This document shows, piece after piece, positions 24,303 through 32,464 of a stretch of 64,000 bases of DNA. The notes under the pieces were generated by a model, which saw nothing but the letters and a program-made list of their open reading frames with translations, ran no database searches and had not been told where the DNA came from. Position numbers and translations under genes: made by a program. Source of the DNA: CAZMOK01 sp964567785 (GTDB lineage: Bacteria; Bacteroidota; Bacteroidia; Bacteroidales; JAGOPY01); the NCBI GenBank assembly GCA_964567785.1, contig CAZMOK010000003.1:1-64000 (forward strand), given 5' to 3'. The stretch's first letter is position 1. Every line of letters begins with the position of its first letter.

Positions 24303-24851
24303 ATGAGTAAACCAATAGTTGCCACTACATCACTTGCAGGATGCTTTGGCTGTCACATGTCGCTTCTCGACATCGACGAACGCATTCTGGAGCTGATAGA
24401 ACTCGTAGAGTTCAATAAATCACCGGTAGATGATATAAAAACATTTACCAAGCAATGCGACATAGGCCTGATCGAAGGAGGATGCTGTAACAGCGAAAAT
24501 GTTGAAGTCCTGAAGGATTTCAGAAAAAACTGCAAGATCCTCGTTTCAGTTGGAGAATGTGCCATTATGGGAGGGCTGCCGGCGCTCAGGAACGGGATAC
24601 CCGTTCAGGAATGCCTGGACGAAGCCTATCTCAACGGTCCAACTGTAGGGCTGAACAAGGAAAAGATAATGCCCAATGATGATGAGTTGCCCATGATACT
24701 CGACAAGGTGTATCCCTGTCACGAAATAGTCAAGATCGATTATTATTTACCGGGATGCCCGCCACGTGCCGACCTTATTTGGAATGCACTGGTTGCTCTG
24801 GTAACGGGTGACGAGATGAAACTCCCTTATGAGGTTGTAAAATTTGACTAA
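24303..24851 (+). CDS. hoxY: [NiFe] hydrogenase small subunit HoxY
   Basis: 182 aa, a short small subunit typical of group 3d/bidirectional enzymes, with no twin-arginine signal, hence cytoplasmic. It holds only the proximal [4Fe-4S] cluster. Ligands: GCFGCHMS near residues 13-20, GECAIMGG near 95 and LPGCPPRAD near 160. Other cysteines (EGGCCNSE, VYPCHE) are outside the standard set. It passes electrons between the NiFe site of HoxH and HoxU. Its 3' end is followed by a strong AAAGGAGG sequence for hoxH. Confidence 0.94.
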   Translation: MSKPIVATTSLAGCFGCHMSLLDIDERILELIELVEFNKSPVDDIKTFTKQCDIGLIEGGCCNSENVEVLKDFRKNCKILVSVGECAIMGGLPALRNGIPVQECLDEAYLNGPTVGLNKEKIMPNDDELPMILDKVYPCHEIVKIDYYLPGCPPRADLIWNALVALVTGDEMKLPYEVVKFD

Positions 24852-24857
24852 AAGGAG
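24850..24857 (+). promoter_or_regulatory. Strong Shine-Dalgarno sequence before hoxH
   Basis: AAAGGAGG 7 nt before ATG 24865. Such a perfect anti-16S match is rare in Bacteroidota and decides the hoxH start over the in-frame TTG at 24844. Confidence 0.75.
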
Positions 24858-24864
24858 GAAAAAA

Positions 24865-26316
24865 ATGTCGAAAAAGATCACTATAGAACCTGTAACCCGT
24901 GTTGAAGGACACGGAAAGGTTACCATACACCTGGACGACAAAAACCAGGTTGACCAGACAAGATTGCACATTGTGGAATTCCGGGGCTTTGAAAGGTTCG
25001 TTCAGGGTAGGCCATACTGGGAAGCCCCTGTGCTTGTACAGCGCTTATGCGGCATCTGCCCCGTAAGCCACCACCTGGCTGCCGCCAAGGCACTTGATGT
25101 TATCGTAGGCGCCGGAACGGGCGACGGACTCACCCCCGCGGGGGAGAAGATGCGCCGTCTAATGCACTACGGCCAGATGTTCCAGTCGCATGCATTGCAC
25201 TTCTTCCACCTTGTTTCACCCGACCTTCTATTCGGGATTGATGCCGACCCGGCCATCAGGAACGTGATCGGAGTGGCCATGGAACATAAAGACCTGGCTG
25301 TGCAGGGCGTAATGATGCGTAAGTACGGACAGGAAATCATCAAAGCAACCGCAGGAAAGAAGATCCACGGTACGGGTGCCATCCCGGGAGGTATTAACAA
25401 ACACCTCACGCAGGAAGAAAAAGACTTCTTTATTAACGGGCCCGATCCGATGAACATTGACAAGATGATCGAATGGTCGCAGGGCATCATAGATTTCTTC
25501 AAGGATTACTATAAGAAGAATAAGGATTTCATCGACAATTACGCATATTTCCCGTCAAATCACCTGAGCATCGTCCGTAAGGATGGTGCGCTTGATCTTT
25601 ATCACGGGGTGCTGCGTGCGGTCGATGCAGAAGGTAATAAGATCCTTGATGATGTTGACTACCAGGATTATACCGAATATATTGAAGAAGAGGTAAGGGA
25701 CTGGAGCTATATGAAGTTCCCCTATATCAAGCACCTTGGTAAGGAGAAGGGCTGGTACAGGGTTGGACCGCTTGCAAGGCTCAATACCTGCGATTTTATC
25801 CCCAGTCCGTTGGCTCAGAAGGAGTTTGAAGAATACAAAGCTCTAACAAAAGGAAAGCCGAACAACTATTGCATGCACTATCACTATGCAAGGCTGATCG
25901 AGACTCTTCACTCTGCAGAGATGATGAAGGAATTGCTTAACGATCCGGACCTCATGAAAGGGGAGCTTACTACAAGGGGCGAGAAACGTTCAGAAGGTAT
26001 AGGGCTCCTGGAAGCTCCAAGAGGAACGTTGTTCCACCACTACGCGGTAAACGAGCATGACCAGATCACCATGGCCAATCTCATTGTTTCCACAACAAAC
26101 AACAATGAGCCTATGAACCGGTCGGTGAACAGGGTTGCCAATTCCTGGATGAACGGACAGGAGGAGATAACCGAACCTATGATGAATGCTGTTGAAGTGG
26201 CAATAAGGGCCTATGACCCATGTCTGAGCTGTGCAACACATGCGCTTGGCAAGATGCCGCTGGAAATAGCACTGTACGATTCTCAGAATATCTTGATCGA
26301 CAAGAAACGGAGATAG
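24865..26316 (+). CDS. hoxH: [NiFe] hydrogenase large subunit HoxH
   Basis: 483 aa from the ATG after AAAGGAGG. Carries the NiFe(CN)2CO active site that splits or forms H2. Nickel ligands: N-terminal RLCGICPVSHHLAAAK (~60-75) and C-terminal DPCLSCATHALG. Also seen: VEGHGKVTIHLDD at the N-terminus and EAPRGTLFHHY. After the DPCxxCxxH motif come about 24 residues, the extension removed by the maturation protease once nickel is in place; the protease gene follows 13 bp later. No export signal; cytoplasmic NAD-linked enzyme. Confidence 0.96.
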   Translation: MSKKITIEPVTRVEGHGKVTIHLDDKNQVDQTRLHIVEFRGFERFVQGRPYWEAPVLVQRLCGICPVSHHLAAAKALDVIVGAGTGDGLTPAGEKMRRLMHYGQMFQSHALHFFHLVSPDLLFGIDADPAIRNVIGVAMEHKDLAVQGVMMRKYGQEIIKATAGKKIHGTGAIPGGINKHLTQEEKDFFINGPDPMNIDKMIEWSQGIIDFFKDYYKKNKDFIDNYAYFPSNHLSIVRKDGALDLYHGVLRAVDAEGNKILDDVDYQDYTEYIEEEVRDWSYMKFPYIKHLGKEKGWYRVGPLARLNTCDFIPSPLAQKEFEEYKALTKGKPNNYCMHYHYARLIETLHSAEMMKELLNDPDLMKGELTTRGEKRSEGIGLLEAPRGTLFHHYAVNEHDQITMANLIVSTTNNNEPMNRSVNRVANSWMNGQEEITEPMMNAVEVAIRAYDPCLSCATHALGKMPLEIALYDSQNILIDKKRR

Positions 26317-26329
26317 GGGCGGCAGAAAA

Positions 26330-26830
26330 TTGAATATACTTGTATACGGCTACGGGAACCCGGGGCGGAGTGACGATGGACTGGGAATAGAATTCACACA
26401 ACGCTTTGAGTCCCTCACAAAGAATAAAAAGGAAGTGCACTGGTCGTTCGACTCGAACTACCAGCTCAATATAGAAGATGCAGATGCATTGGCAGGGAAT
26501 GATATTGTGATTTTTGCCGATGCATCGGAAGAAGAAATAGATGACTTTTGTATCAGCCTGGTGGATGCAAAGAGTGAAATGTCGTTTACCACTCACGCAG
26601 CATCACCGGGTTACATAGTCCACCTTTGTGAGAAGTTGTTCAATAAAAGACCGGTCGTATATCTTTTACATATAAAGGGATATGATTGGGAATTTAAAGA
26701 AGGTTTGTCGGAAAAGGCAGTGCAGAATCTTCAAAAGGCATTGGATTATATGAGTCCTGTGCTTGGCAAGCCGGAAAGATTTTTTGAAATAAAAACATTC
26801 GAAACCAAACTTTGCAGTAAAAATTTGTAA
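26330..26830 (+). CDS. hoxW: Hydrogenase maturation protease HoxW
   Basis: 166 aa from a TTG start that gives MNILVYGYGNPGRSDDGLG. HybD/HyaD-type endopeptidase that clips the HoxH C-terminus after nickel insertion. Seen: YGYGNPGRSDDGLGIEF with the first Ni-sensing acidic residue (Asp), NDIVIFADASEEE with the second, and TTHAASPGYIVHLCEKLF with the conserved His. The non-ATG start is supported by alignment to the family N-terminus and by the 13-bp distance from hoxH. Immediately precedes the DHOD-like gene. Confidence 0.9.
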   Translation: MNILVYGYGNPGRSDDGLGIEFTQRFESLTKNKKEVHWSFDSNYQLNIEDADALAGNDIVIFADASEEEIDDFCISLVDAKSEMSFTTHAASPGYIVHLCEKLFNKRPVVYLLHIKGYDWEFKEGLSEKAVQNLQKALDYMSPVLGKPERFFEIKTFETKLCSKNL

Positions 26831-26841
26831 ATCAGAATAAT

Positions 26842-27825
26842 ATGGATCTTTCAACAACTTACATGGGTCTTAAGCTTAAGAACCCGATCATTGCAAGCAG
26901 TTCGAAACTTACCAGCCAGATCGACCTGGTAAAGAAGTGCGCCGACTCAGGAGCGGGCGCCATCGTGCTTAAATCACTCTTCGAGGAGCAGTTACTGGCC
27001 GACAGGAACAAGCTTATGGACCAGGATCATAAATATTTCTGGTTTCCCGAGGCAGTTGATTATATCGACAGCCATGCCAGGGAGCATGGAGTTAAGGAAT
27101 ATCTTAAGCTTATAGAGGATTCGAAGAAAGAGGCTGACGTGCCGATCATTGCAAGTGTGAATTGTATCACACCAAAGGAGTGGCCGGCAATGGTGAAACA
27201 TCTTGAATCATCCGGTGCCGATGGCATTGAGCTCAATATTTCAATTTTTCCTTCGGATGAGAACATTGAAAGCTGCGACCTGGAAGAAACCTATATCAAG
27301 ATACTGGAAGAGGTCAAAAAGCATGTAACCATTCCGGTGGCGGTCAAGCTCGGATCAATGCTCACAAACCCGTTCCGTACAGTCCGGAAGATGTGCGAGA
27401 CCGGCATGGACGGCGTGGTCCTCTTTAACCGTTACTTCAGGCCCGACATCGATATTGACGATGAAAAGATCATAGGCGATAACATCTTCAGCAGTCCTTC
27501 AGAAACCACATTGCCTCTAAGATGGGTTTCATTGCTTTCTACAAAGGTCGACTGCGATATTTGCGCCAATACAGGAATTCATGATGCCGAAGCCATGGTC
27601 AAGCACCTCCTGGCCGGAGCATCCGCCGTAGAGATATGTACAACATTGTACAATAACGGAATAGAATACATTGAACAGATGCTGAAAGATCTTGAGAACT
27701 GGATGTACCATAAGAATTATAAATCTGTAGCCGATTTTAAAGGCAAGATGCATAAGGATTATGGTAATGCGGCAGCATTTGTGCGGGTTCAGTTCCTGAA
27801 AAAGGCTCTTGGGGAATTGGTATAA
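26842..27825 (+). CDS. Dihydroorotate-dehydrogenase-like flavoprotein
   Basis: 327 aa TIM-barrel of the DHOD family. Seen: LSTTYMGLKLKNPIIASSS at the N-terminus, VPIIASVNC, GADGIELNIS, PVAVKLGS, ANTGIHDAEAMVKHLLAGA and AVEICTTLYNNG, which together suggest an FMN phosphate site. Class 1 DHODs have NxSCPN after the fourth strand; here it is NISIFPSDEN, so the catalytic loop differs and true orotate synthesis is doubtful. It is the last gene of the hox transcript, 11 bp after hoxW and ahead of a strong terminator. Possible partner flavoprotein of NADH/H2 metabolism; this is inference only. Confidence 0.75.
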   Translation: MDLSTTYMGLKLKNPIIASSSKLTSQIDLVKKCADSGAGAIVLKSLFEEQLLADRNKLMDQDHKYFWFPEAVDYIDSHAREHGVKEYLKLIEDSKKEADVPIIASVNCITPKEWPAMVKHLESSGADGIELNISIFPSDENIESCDLEETYIKILEEVKKHVTIPVAVKLGSMLTNPFRTVRKMCETGMDGVVLFNRYFRPDIDIDDEKIIGDNIFSSPSETTLPLRWVSLLSTKVDCDICANTGIHDAEAMVKHLLAGASAVEICTTLYNNGIEYIEQMLKDLENWMYHKNYKSVADFKGKMHKDYGNAAAFVRVQFLKKALGELV

Positions 27826-27831
27826 TTATAT

Positions 27832-28293
27832 TCAAGGGATGTTGGCCCCGGCTTCCGGCCGGGGCTTTTTTATTTGAGCCATTCTCTTTTCCTGTTCCAT
27901 AAAGTTCTTTTCGGTCAATTCAACTACCCCTTTGCGTATATCTACTTTTGAAAGGTCTGCTTTGACAGCCGCTCTTTTTGTTACCGGAATATTGTATTCC
28001 CTGGCATAAACCATTCCCTTGACTAGGTTATCGATATTGCCTCCCTTGTCGCTGTGTGCAAGAAGTTCTTCAAGGGAGAAGGGCAGGTTGTACTCCCTTA
28101 TCTGTATTAAGTTGTCGATAAGTATGTCAAGCGAATAGCCGCTAAAACGTAATTTGATAAGCTTGATGATGGAAAGGTTGATTCCCGCCTGAGAGGCCAT
28201 GTACCAGTGCAGGACAGGCACAAAATAGGCGAATACAGCCGTTGCAATGATAAATCCGAAGACCAGTATAAACGTGATCCAGTTGCCACTCAT
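27832..28293 (-). CDS. Membrane protein resembling only the N-terminus of flotillin-like FloA
   Basis: 153 aa. One membrane segment (~residues 5-28, ITFILVFGFIIATAVFAYF) is followed by FVPVLHWYMASQAGINLSI, a segment LDILIDNLIQIREYNLPFS, and HSDKGGNIDNLVKGMVYARE. This pattern matches my recollection of the start of FloA/YqfA (FVPV.LW..A..AGV..SI, then GGNVDRVVNALI). The SPFH core and EA-rich coiled coil are absent; the protein ends about 55 residues after the match. The last residues are encoded by the terminator of the convergent hox operon. Function unknown. Confidence 0.55.
   Translation of the reverse strand: MSGNWITFILVFGFIIATAVFAYFVPVLHWYMASQAGINLSIIKLIKLRFSGYSLDILIDNLIQIREYNLPFSLEELLAHSDKGGNIDNLVKGMVYAREYNIPVTKRAAVKADLSKVDIRKGVVELTEKNFMEQEKRMAQIKKPRPEAGANIP
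27845..27871 (+). terminator. Rho-independent terminator of the hox operon
   Basis: Perfect 8-bp GC-rich stem GCCCCGGC (27845-27852) / GCCGGGGC (27858-27865) with a 5-nt loop and a T6 tract. It lies 20 bp after the DHOD-like gene and inside the 3' coding end of the convergent FloA-like gene. Confidence 0.9.
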
Positions 28294-28434
28294 TTTAGTT
28301 TGCAGATTGCTTCTTTTTTCATAACAATTCTACCATGGATATGTTGAATAATTCCTGGAAAGTCAATTATTGCAAGACCACAAGGAGAGAACCGGAAGAT
28401 CAGGGGAGCAAAAGTGCTCAATATAAGCTGATTG

Positions 28435-29130
28435 TTAGTACCTGTCCCAGCGGCTGAAACCAATCATTCCGAAATTGACCGAAACAACATTGCCATAGGC
28501 CTTAAGTTCATTGGAAGGGATTTCCTCTGTGCCGACAAAATCATTAGTGAATCCGTAATTGTACCTCATCTCTACAAAAGCCCTGATATGCTTTATGGGA
28601 AAGAAAAATCCTGCTGCGATGCTCATTCCTATGGAAGAGGGTGAAGTATTGGCAGCTACTGTTTCATTAATCTCGCTGGTTTCTTCATTAAAGCTTCTTG
28701 TGCCGTTAAGCTTGCCTGCAAGAAGGTAAGCCAGGTCAGGTCCCAGTTTCACGTGTAAACCTCTTTTCTTCTTTTCGTTCAAAACCTTATGATACTTGAC
28801 AAATACAGGTATTTCAAGATAATGCAGGTTGACGTTACCGCTGATGCTTGTCCTGTTCCCAAGTTCGTATTTTTCTTCAAAGTAATTAACTCCTCTCTGA
28901 TCATAATTCACCTGGAATTGAATTGATAACCAGCTGTTTACAGGTATTTCCCCTACAAAGCCTGCGTTAAATCCCGGTTTTGCCCTGAAATCGCCCAGGA
29001 TTACATTTCTTGCCCCGTTCTCTATTCTCATATTGGACATATTGGCGCCGGCCTTGAAGCCGTATATGAACTGGGCCGAACCGGAAAAGGCTGTCAGTAA
29101 TGGTAAAAACAGGATAAGGGCGAACTTCAT
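28435..29130 (-). CDS. Outer-membrane beta-barrel protein (OMP_b-brl family)
   Basis: 231 aa from the ATG giving MKFALILFLPLLTAFSGSAQ, a clear signal peptide; an in-frame start 12 codons earlier is less likely. The mature part has the Bacteroidota porin-like start FIYGFKAGANMSNM and alternating amphipathic strands (INSGFVGEIPVNSWLSIQFQ-like, NLHYLEIPVFVKYH, GLHVKLGPDLAYLLAG, MSIAAGFFFP, AFVEMRYNYGFTND). Probably a small 8-10-strand barrel; transported ligand unknown. Monocistronic, between the FloA-like gene and the divergent ABC operon. Confidence 0.75.
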   Translation of the reverse strand: MKFALILFLPLLTAFSGSAQFIYGFKAGANMSNMRIENGARNVILGDFRAKPGFNAGFVGEIPVNSWLSIQFQVNYDQRGVNYFEEKYELGNRTSISGNVNLHYLEIPVFVKYHKVLNEKKKRGLHVKLGPDLAYLLAGKLNGTRSFNEETSEINETVAANTSPSSIGMSIAAGFFFPIKHIRAFVEMRYNYGFTNDFVGTEEIPSNELKAYGNVVSVNFGMIGFSRWDRY

Positions 29131-29349
29131 AAGTATAAATGGTACAGTACGGGTAACAGTGAGCATTACAATACTTTATTATCAGAGGAGTTATTAAATT
29201 CCTCAGCGAAGTTAAAGATATATTTTCTCATCTGGAATTATTGGTTACTTTAACCCTAAGATAAGATTCGTGATTTTCATTGTTAAAAAGATACATAAGG
29301 TTAGACGTACCAATAATTTCTATATTTACAGCGATAAAAATTAGTTTCG

Positions 29350-29892
29350 GTGAAATATCGACATCCCATATTATCATACCTTAAGGCAGGATACCTGCTG
29401 CACCTTATCACCGCAACCGAAATAATGCTCTTTATTTTGCTGTATGATCTCTTAAGGATCGACCGTTGGCTTGCAGGGGAGTACCAGCTTCTTAAGGTTA
29501 CCTCCCTTGTGCCGTTTATGCTGATGCCTGTTTTTGCGCAGCTTGATGCAAGGTCAAGGTACCAGAATTACAAGCAGATAAAGGATCAGATGTTTTGTTA
29601 TGGTTTCAAGTACCGGATACTTAAACCCGTTTTAAAATCAAGGTGCCAGCGGGATGCTGCCGGGGCAGCGGCTGAAGAACTGGGATATGGAAATGACTGC
29701 CATAAATATTTTTATGATAACGGATATCGATGGTACCACTTGCTTCCTGATTTCGTTTTTAAAAAACCGAAGTTCATTTTTACATGGTATTTTTGGAGCT
29801 CGACTTTCCTAATGCCAGGGTATGTATCCCGATACGACTTCAGAACAATGTCAGGGCATTGTTCGTTATGTAATTCCGGAATTAGAGTATGA
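29350..29892 (+). CDS. Hypothetical membrane protein, first gene of ABC operon
   Basis: 180 aa from a GTG start, no recognised family. Two hydrophobic segments are seen: ~13-35 (AGYLLHLITATEIMLFILLY) and ~50-63 (LVPFMLMPVFAQL). The rest is soluble and rich in Cys and aromatics (MFCYGFKYR, SRCQRD, GNDCHKYFYDNGYRWYH, FIFTWYFWSST, GHCSLCNSG). Its stop overlaps the ATG of the ABC ATPase by 4 bp (ATGA), so the two are translationally coupled and probably work together. The last ~25 residues look poorly conserved by composition. Confidence 0.6.
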   Translation: MKYRHPILSYLKAGYLLHLITATEIMLFILLYDLLRIDRWLAGEYQLLKVTSLVPFMLMPVFAQLDARSRYQNYKQIKDQMFCYGFKYRILKPVLKSRCQRDAAGAAAEELGYGNDCHKYFYDNGYRWYHLLPDFVFKKPKFIFTWYFWSSTFLMPGYVSRYDFRTMSGHCSLCNSGIRV

Positions 29893-30803
29893 CCCACGGG
29901 AATGATCAAATAATAAAAGTCAATTCACTCTATAAGCATTTTAACGAGGTAAAAGCCGTTAACGACATTAGTTTTTCAGTCGATAAGGGCGATGTTTATG
30001 GCTTTCTGGGCCCTAACGGATCAGGGAAAAGCACTACCATAAGAATGCTTCTGTCGCTTATCAGGCCGGATTCAGGTAACATTGAAATTTTTGGTAATGA
30101 ACTGACAGATCATAAGCACAAGATACTTTCCAGGGTTGGGGCATTGATAGAAAAACCCGATTTCTATGAATATCTAAGCGCTGAAAGAAACCTCTGGCTT
30201 TTGGCCAGGTTTGGAGGATTCGACATCCCTGCAACGAGGATCTCTGAAGTGCTTGAGATGGTTGGCCTTAGTGAAAGAGCCAAAAGCAAGGTAAAGACCT
30301 ATTCGAAAGGGATGAAACAAAGGTTGGGAATTGCCCAGGCCATTCTCCACGATCCTGAGCTGATCATTCTGGACGAACCCGGAAGCGGGCTCGACCCATC
30401 CGGCATTAAGGATATACGTGAACTGATCTTTCACCTCAACAGGGACCTCGGTAAAACCATCTTTCTTTCTTCCCATTTACTTTACGAAGTGGAGCTCATT
30501 GCAAACAAGATGATCATTATAAACAAAGGAGAAGTAGTGGTTGAAGGTGAGGTCAAAAACCTTCTCGATGCTTTTGACGTGAAGACATATTTTGGCGTTA
30601 AAGACCCACGCAGTGCATTAAACATAATTAAGGATAGTGGTATAGAAATAGAGGAAGCAGTGGTTGAGAATGGAAAGCTTGCCGTGAGGGCCAGAAGGGA
30701 CCTCATCCCCGAGCTTAATAAATACCTGGCTTTAAAAGGGATGGAAGTCGAATCGATCAACCAGATACAGACATTAGAGGATTATTTCATGAACCTGACC
30801 TGA
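29889..30803 (+). CDS. ABC transporter ATP-binding protein
   Basis: 304 aa. Walker A GPNGSGKSTTIR (~41-52), Q-loop region GALIEKPDFYEYLS, signature YSKGMKQRLGIAQ (~140), Walker B LIILDEPGSGLDPSG and H-loop FLSSHLLYEVE. A ~80-residue C-terminal tail follows, usual in NatA/BcrA-type exporters. It energises the ABC-2 permease encoded 1 bp downstream. Substrate unknown; exporters of this type move antibiotics, lipids, Na+ or copper-enzyme factors. Four-gene unit 29350-32350. Confidence 0.93.
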   Translation: MTHGNDQIIKVNSLYKHFNEVKAVNDISFSVDKGDVYGFLGPNGSGKSTTIRMLLSLIRPDSGNIEIFGNELTDHKHKILSRVGALIEKPDFYEYLSAERNLWLLARFGGFDIPATRISEVLEMVGLSERAKSKVKTYSKGMKQRLGIAQAILHDPELIILDEPGSGLDPSGIKDIRELIFHLNRDLGKTIFLSSHLLYEVELIANKMIIINKGEVVVEGEVKNLLDAFDVKTYFGVKDPRSALNIIKDSGIEIEEAVVENGKLAVRARRDLIPELNKYLALKGMEVESINQIQTLEDYFMNLT

Positions 30804-30804
30804 T

Positions 30805-31641
30805 ATGCTGACCATAACCTGGCTTGAATTATATAAGGTTTTTACGCGCCCAAGGAGTTACATAGGGTTCCTGGCAATCATAATATTCGTAGCTTTTACT
30901 CATATAGCTGTTTATATGGAGGGCCAGGAGATCCTCGACTTCCTTACACAGAATCTTGAAGATGTATTTACACTGCAGGGTAACCTTATAAATGGTTATA
31001 TGGTAACCTACCTGGTGCTCAACTTTATGTGGGTCCATATTCCCCTTCTTATAGTTCTGGTTACCGGGGACCTTTTTTCAGGTGAATCCCATAACGGTAC
31101 TTTCAGGTTGCTTCTTACAAGGCCTGTAACGCGCACAAAACTGGTTAACGCAAAATTCATTGCAGCTTCCCTGTATACCGGTGCCCTTGTCCTTTTCCTT
31201 GGATTGTTCAGCCTTCCCCTCGGGCTGGTAGTTTTTGGTAAAGGAGACCTTATGGTACTCCTTGAGACGCTCAATATCATCCCTCAGGAAGAGCTGATAA
31301 TGCGGTTCACTGTTGCCTTTGCTTTCGGGCTGCTGAGCATGATCACGGTCGCCTCCCTGTCACTGATGCTATCCAGTTTCTCCGACAGTTCTATCGGGCC
31401 CATATTGCTTACGATAGCTATAATTATACTTCTTACGCTGGTTTCCTCTATCAATCTTAAAATTTTCAACCTTATCAGGCCTTTCCTGTTTACTTCTTAC
31501 CTGAATTCATGGATGTACCTTTTCAGGTTTGAAATCCAGCCCATGATGCTGCTGCGTGATGCATATGTGCTGGTTGCCCATATAGTTGTTTTCTATTTTG
31601 TTACATGGTACCATTTTAACAGGAAAGATGTTTTATCCTAA
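30805..31641 (+). CDS. ABC-2 type permease
   Basis: 278 aa, about six membrane segments: SYIGFLAIIIFVAFTHIAVY (~18-37), TYLVLNFMWVHIPLLIVLVTG, AASLYTGALVLFLGLFSLPLG, FTVAFAFGLLSMITVASLSL, SSIGPILLTIAIIILLTLVSS and VLVAHIVVFYFVTW. Between TM2 and TM3 it has the ABC-2 family loop GDLFSGESHNGTFRLLLTRPVTRTK (shown in part: GTFRLLLTRPVTR), which couples to the ATPase. Partner of the preceding ATP-binding protein; substrate not evident. Confidence 0.9.
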   Translation: MLTITWLELYKVFTRPRSYIGFLAIIIFVAFTHIAVYMEGQEILDFLTQNLEDVFTLQGNLINGYMVTYLVLNFMWVHIPLLIVLVTGDLFSGESHNGTFRLLLTRPVTRTKLVNAKFIAASLYTGALVLFLGLFSLPLGLVVFGKGDLMVLLETLNIIPQEELIMRFTVAFAFGLLSMITVASLSLMLSSFSDSSIGPILLTIAIIILLTLVSSINLKIFNLIRPFLFTSYLNSWMYLFRFEIQPMMLLRDAYVLVAHIVVFYFVTWYHFNRKDVLS

Positions 31642-31645
31642 AATT

Positions 31646-32350
31646 ATGAGAATTAAAGATTTGAAATACCTGATTTTGCTGGTTTCAGTGTTTTTTGTTT
31701 CACCTGCCTTATTATCCCAGAAAGTAGCTGATCCCTATGCCATACTTGATAAAGTGCTTGAACACCAGGAGGGTATCAAAGAATATAAGGTGACTGTTGA
31801 GATAGATGTAGATGTTGATTTCATAAAGATGCCGGTAAAGACCGCTGAGCTCTATTTCAAACAGCCCGATAAGGTTAAATTTAAGTCGGACGAGTTCCTG
31901 ATGCTCCCGAAAAGAGGTCTTAACCAGTCAATCCAGAAAATACTCAGTGAGGATTATTCAGCCGTACTTGTAGGCCAGGAGCTTATAGGCAGGGATTACC
32001 ACTACATAATCAAGGTGATCCCGATGGCCTCCAACCAGGATGTAGTACTTTCAACCGTATGGGTCGATTCTACTGACTACCTTATTTCCAGGATGGAAAG
32101 CCATACAAAGTCAACAGGGACCAGTCTCATCCGGTTTGAGTATTATGAAGATCTCAAACTGCCCTCTAAAATGAGTGTGGAATTTGAAGTGAAGGAATTC
32201 AATATCCCTCTCGATTTCATCAACCGGACCATAGAGATCGACCGGGAAAAGATGAAAAGCGATTCCCTGAAAACCGGGTTTATATATCTTCGTTTTTATG
32301 ATTATGAGCTGAACCGGGCAATAGATGACAGTCTGTTTGAGGAGGAATGA
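31646..32350 (+). CDS. Secreted LolA-fold protein (outer-membrane lipoprotein-sorting-like)
   Basis: 234 aa from ATG 31646. The signal peptide is in about residues 1-24 (LILLVSVFFVSPALLSQ). Then YAILDKVLEHQEGIKEYKVTVEI, ELYFKQPDKVKFKSDEF, STVWVDSTDYLISRMESHT and FEYYEDLKLPSKMSVEFEV: the alternating pattern of the half-barrel LolA/LolB fold with a hydrophobic cavity. Located 4 bp after the ABC permease, so it may act as a periplasmic partner for a lipid-like substrate. That is inference from order; the fold call is moderate. Confidence 0.65.
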   Translation: MRIKDLKYLILLVSVFFVSPALLSQKVADPYAILDKVLEHQEGIKEYKVTVEIDVDVDFIKMPVKTAELYFKQPDKVKFKSDEFLMLPKRGLNQSIQKILSEDYSAVLVGQELIGRDYHYIIKVIPMASNQDVVLSTVWVDSTDYLISRMESHTKSTGTSLIRFEYYEDLKLPSKMSVEFEVKEFNIPLDFINRTIEIDREKMKSDSLKTGFIYLRFYDYELNRAIDDSLFEEE

Positions 32351-32428
32351 CACAGTAAATTGTCATTTTATGATTTCTTTAACATGCATTTAACATCCTG
32401 ATAACTTTACTTTAAGTAATTTAGGTAT

Positions 32429-32436
32429 TACTTTTG
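32429..32436 (+). promoter_or_regulatory. Putative -7 element of the 7TM-PAS gene
   Basis: TACTTTTG (TAnnTTTG type) 29 bp before ATG 32465. Confidence 0.5.
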
Positions 32437-32464
32437 TTTATATTGGCGGCCAAAGTCTTATAGC

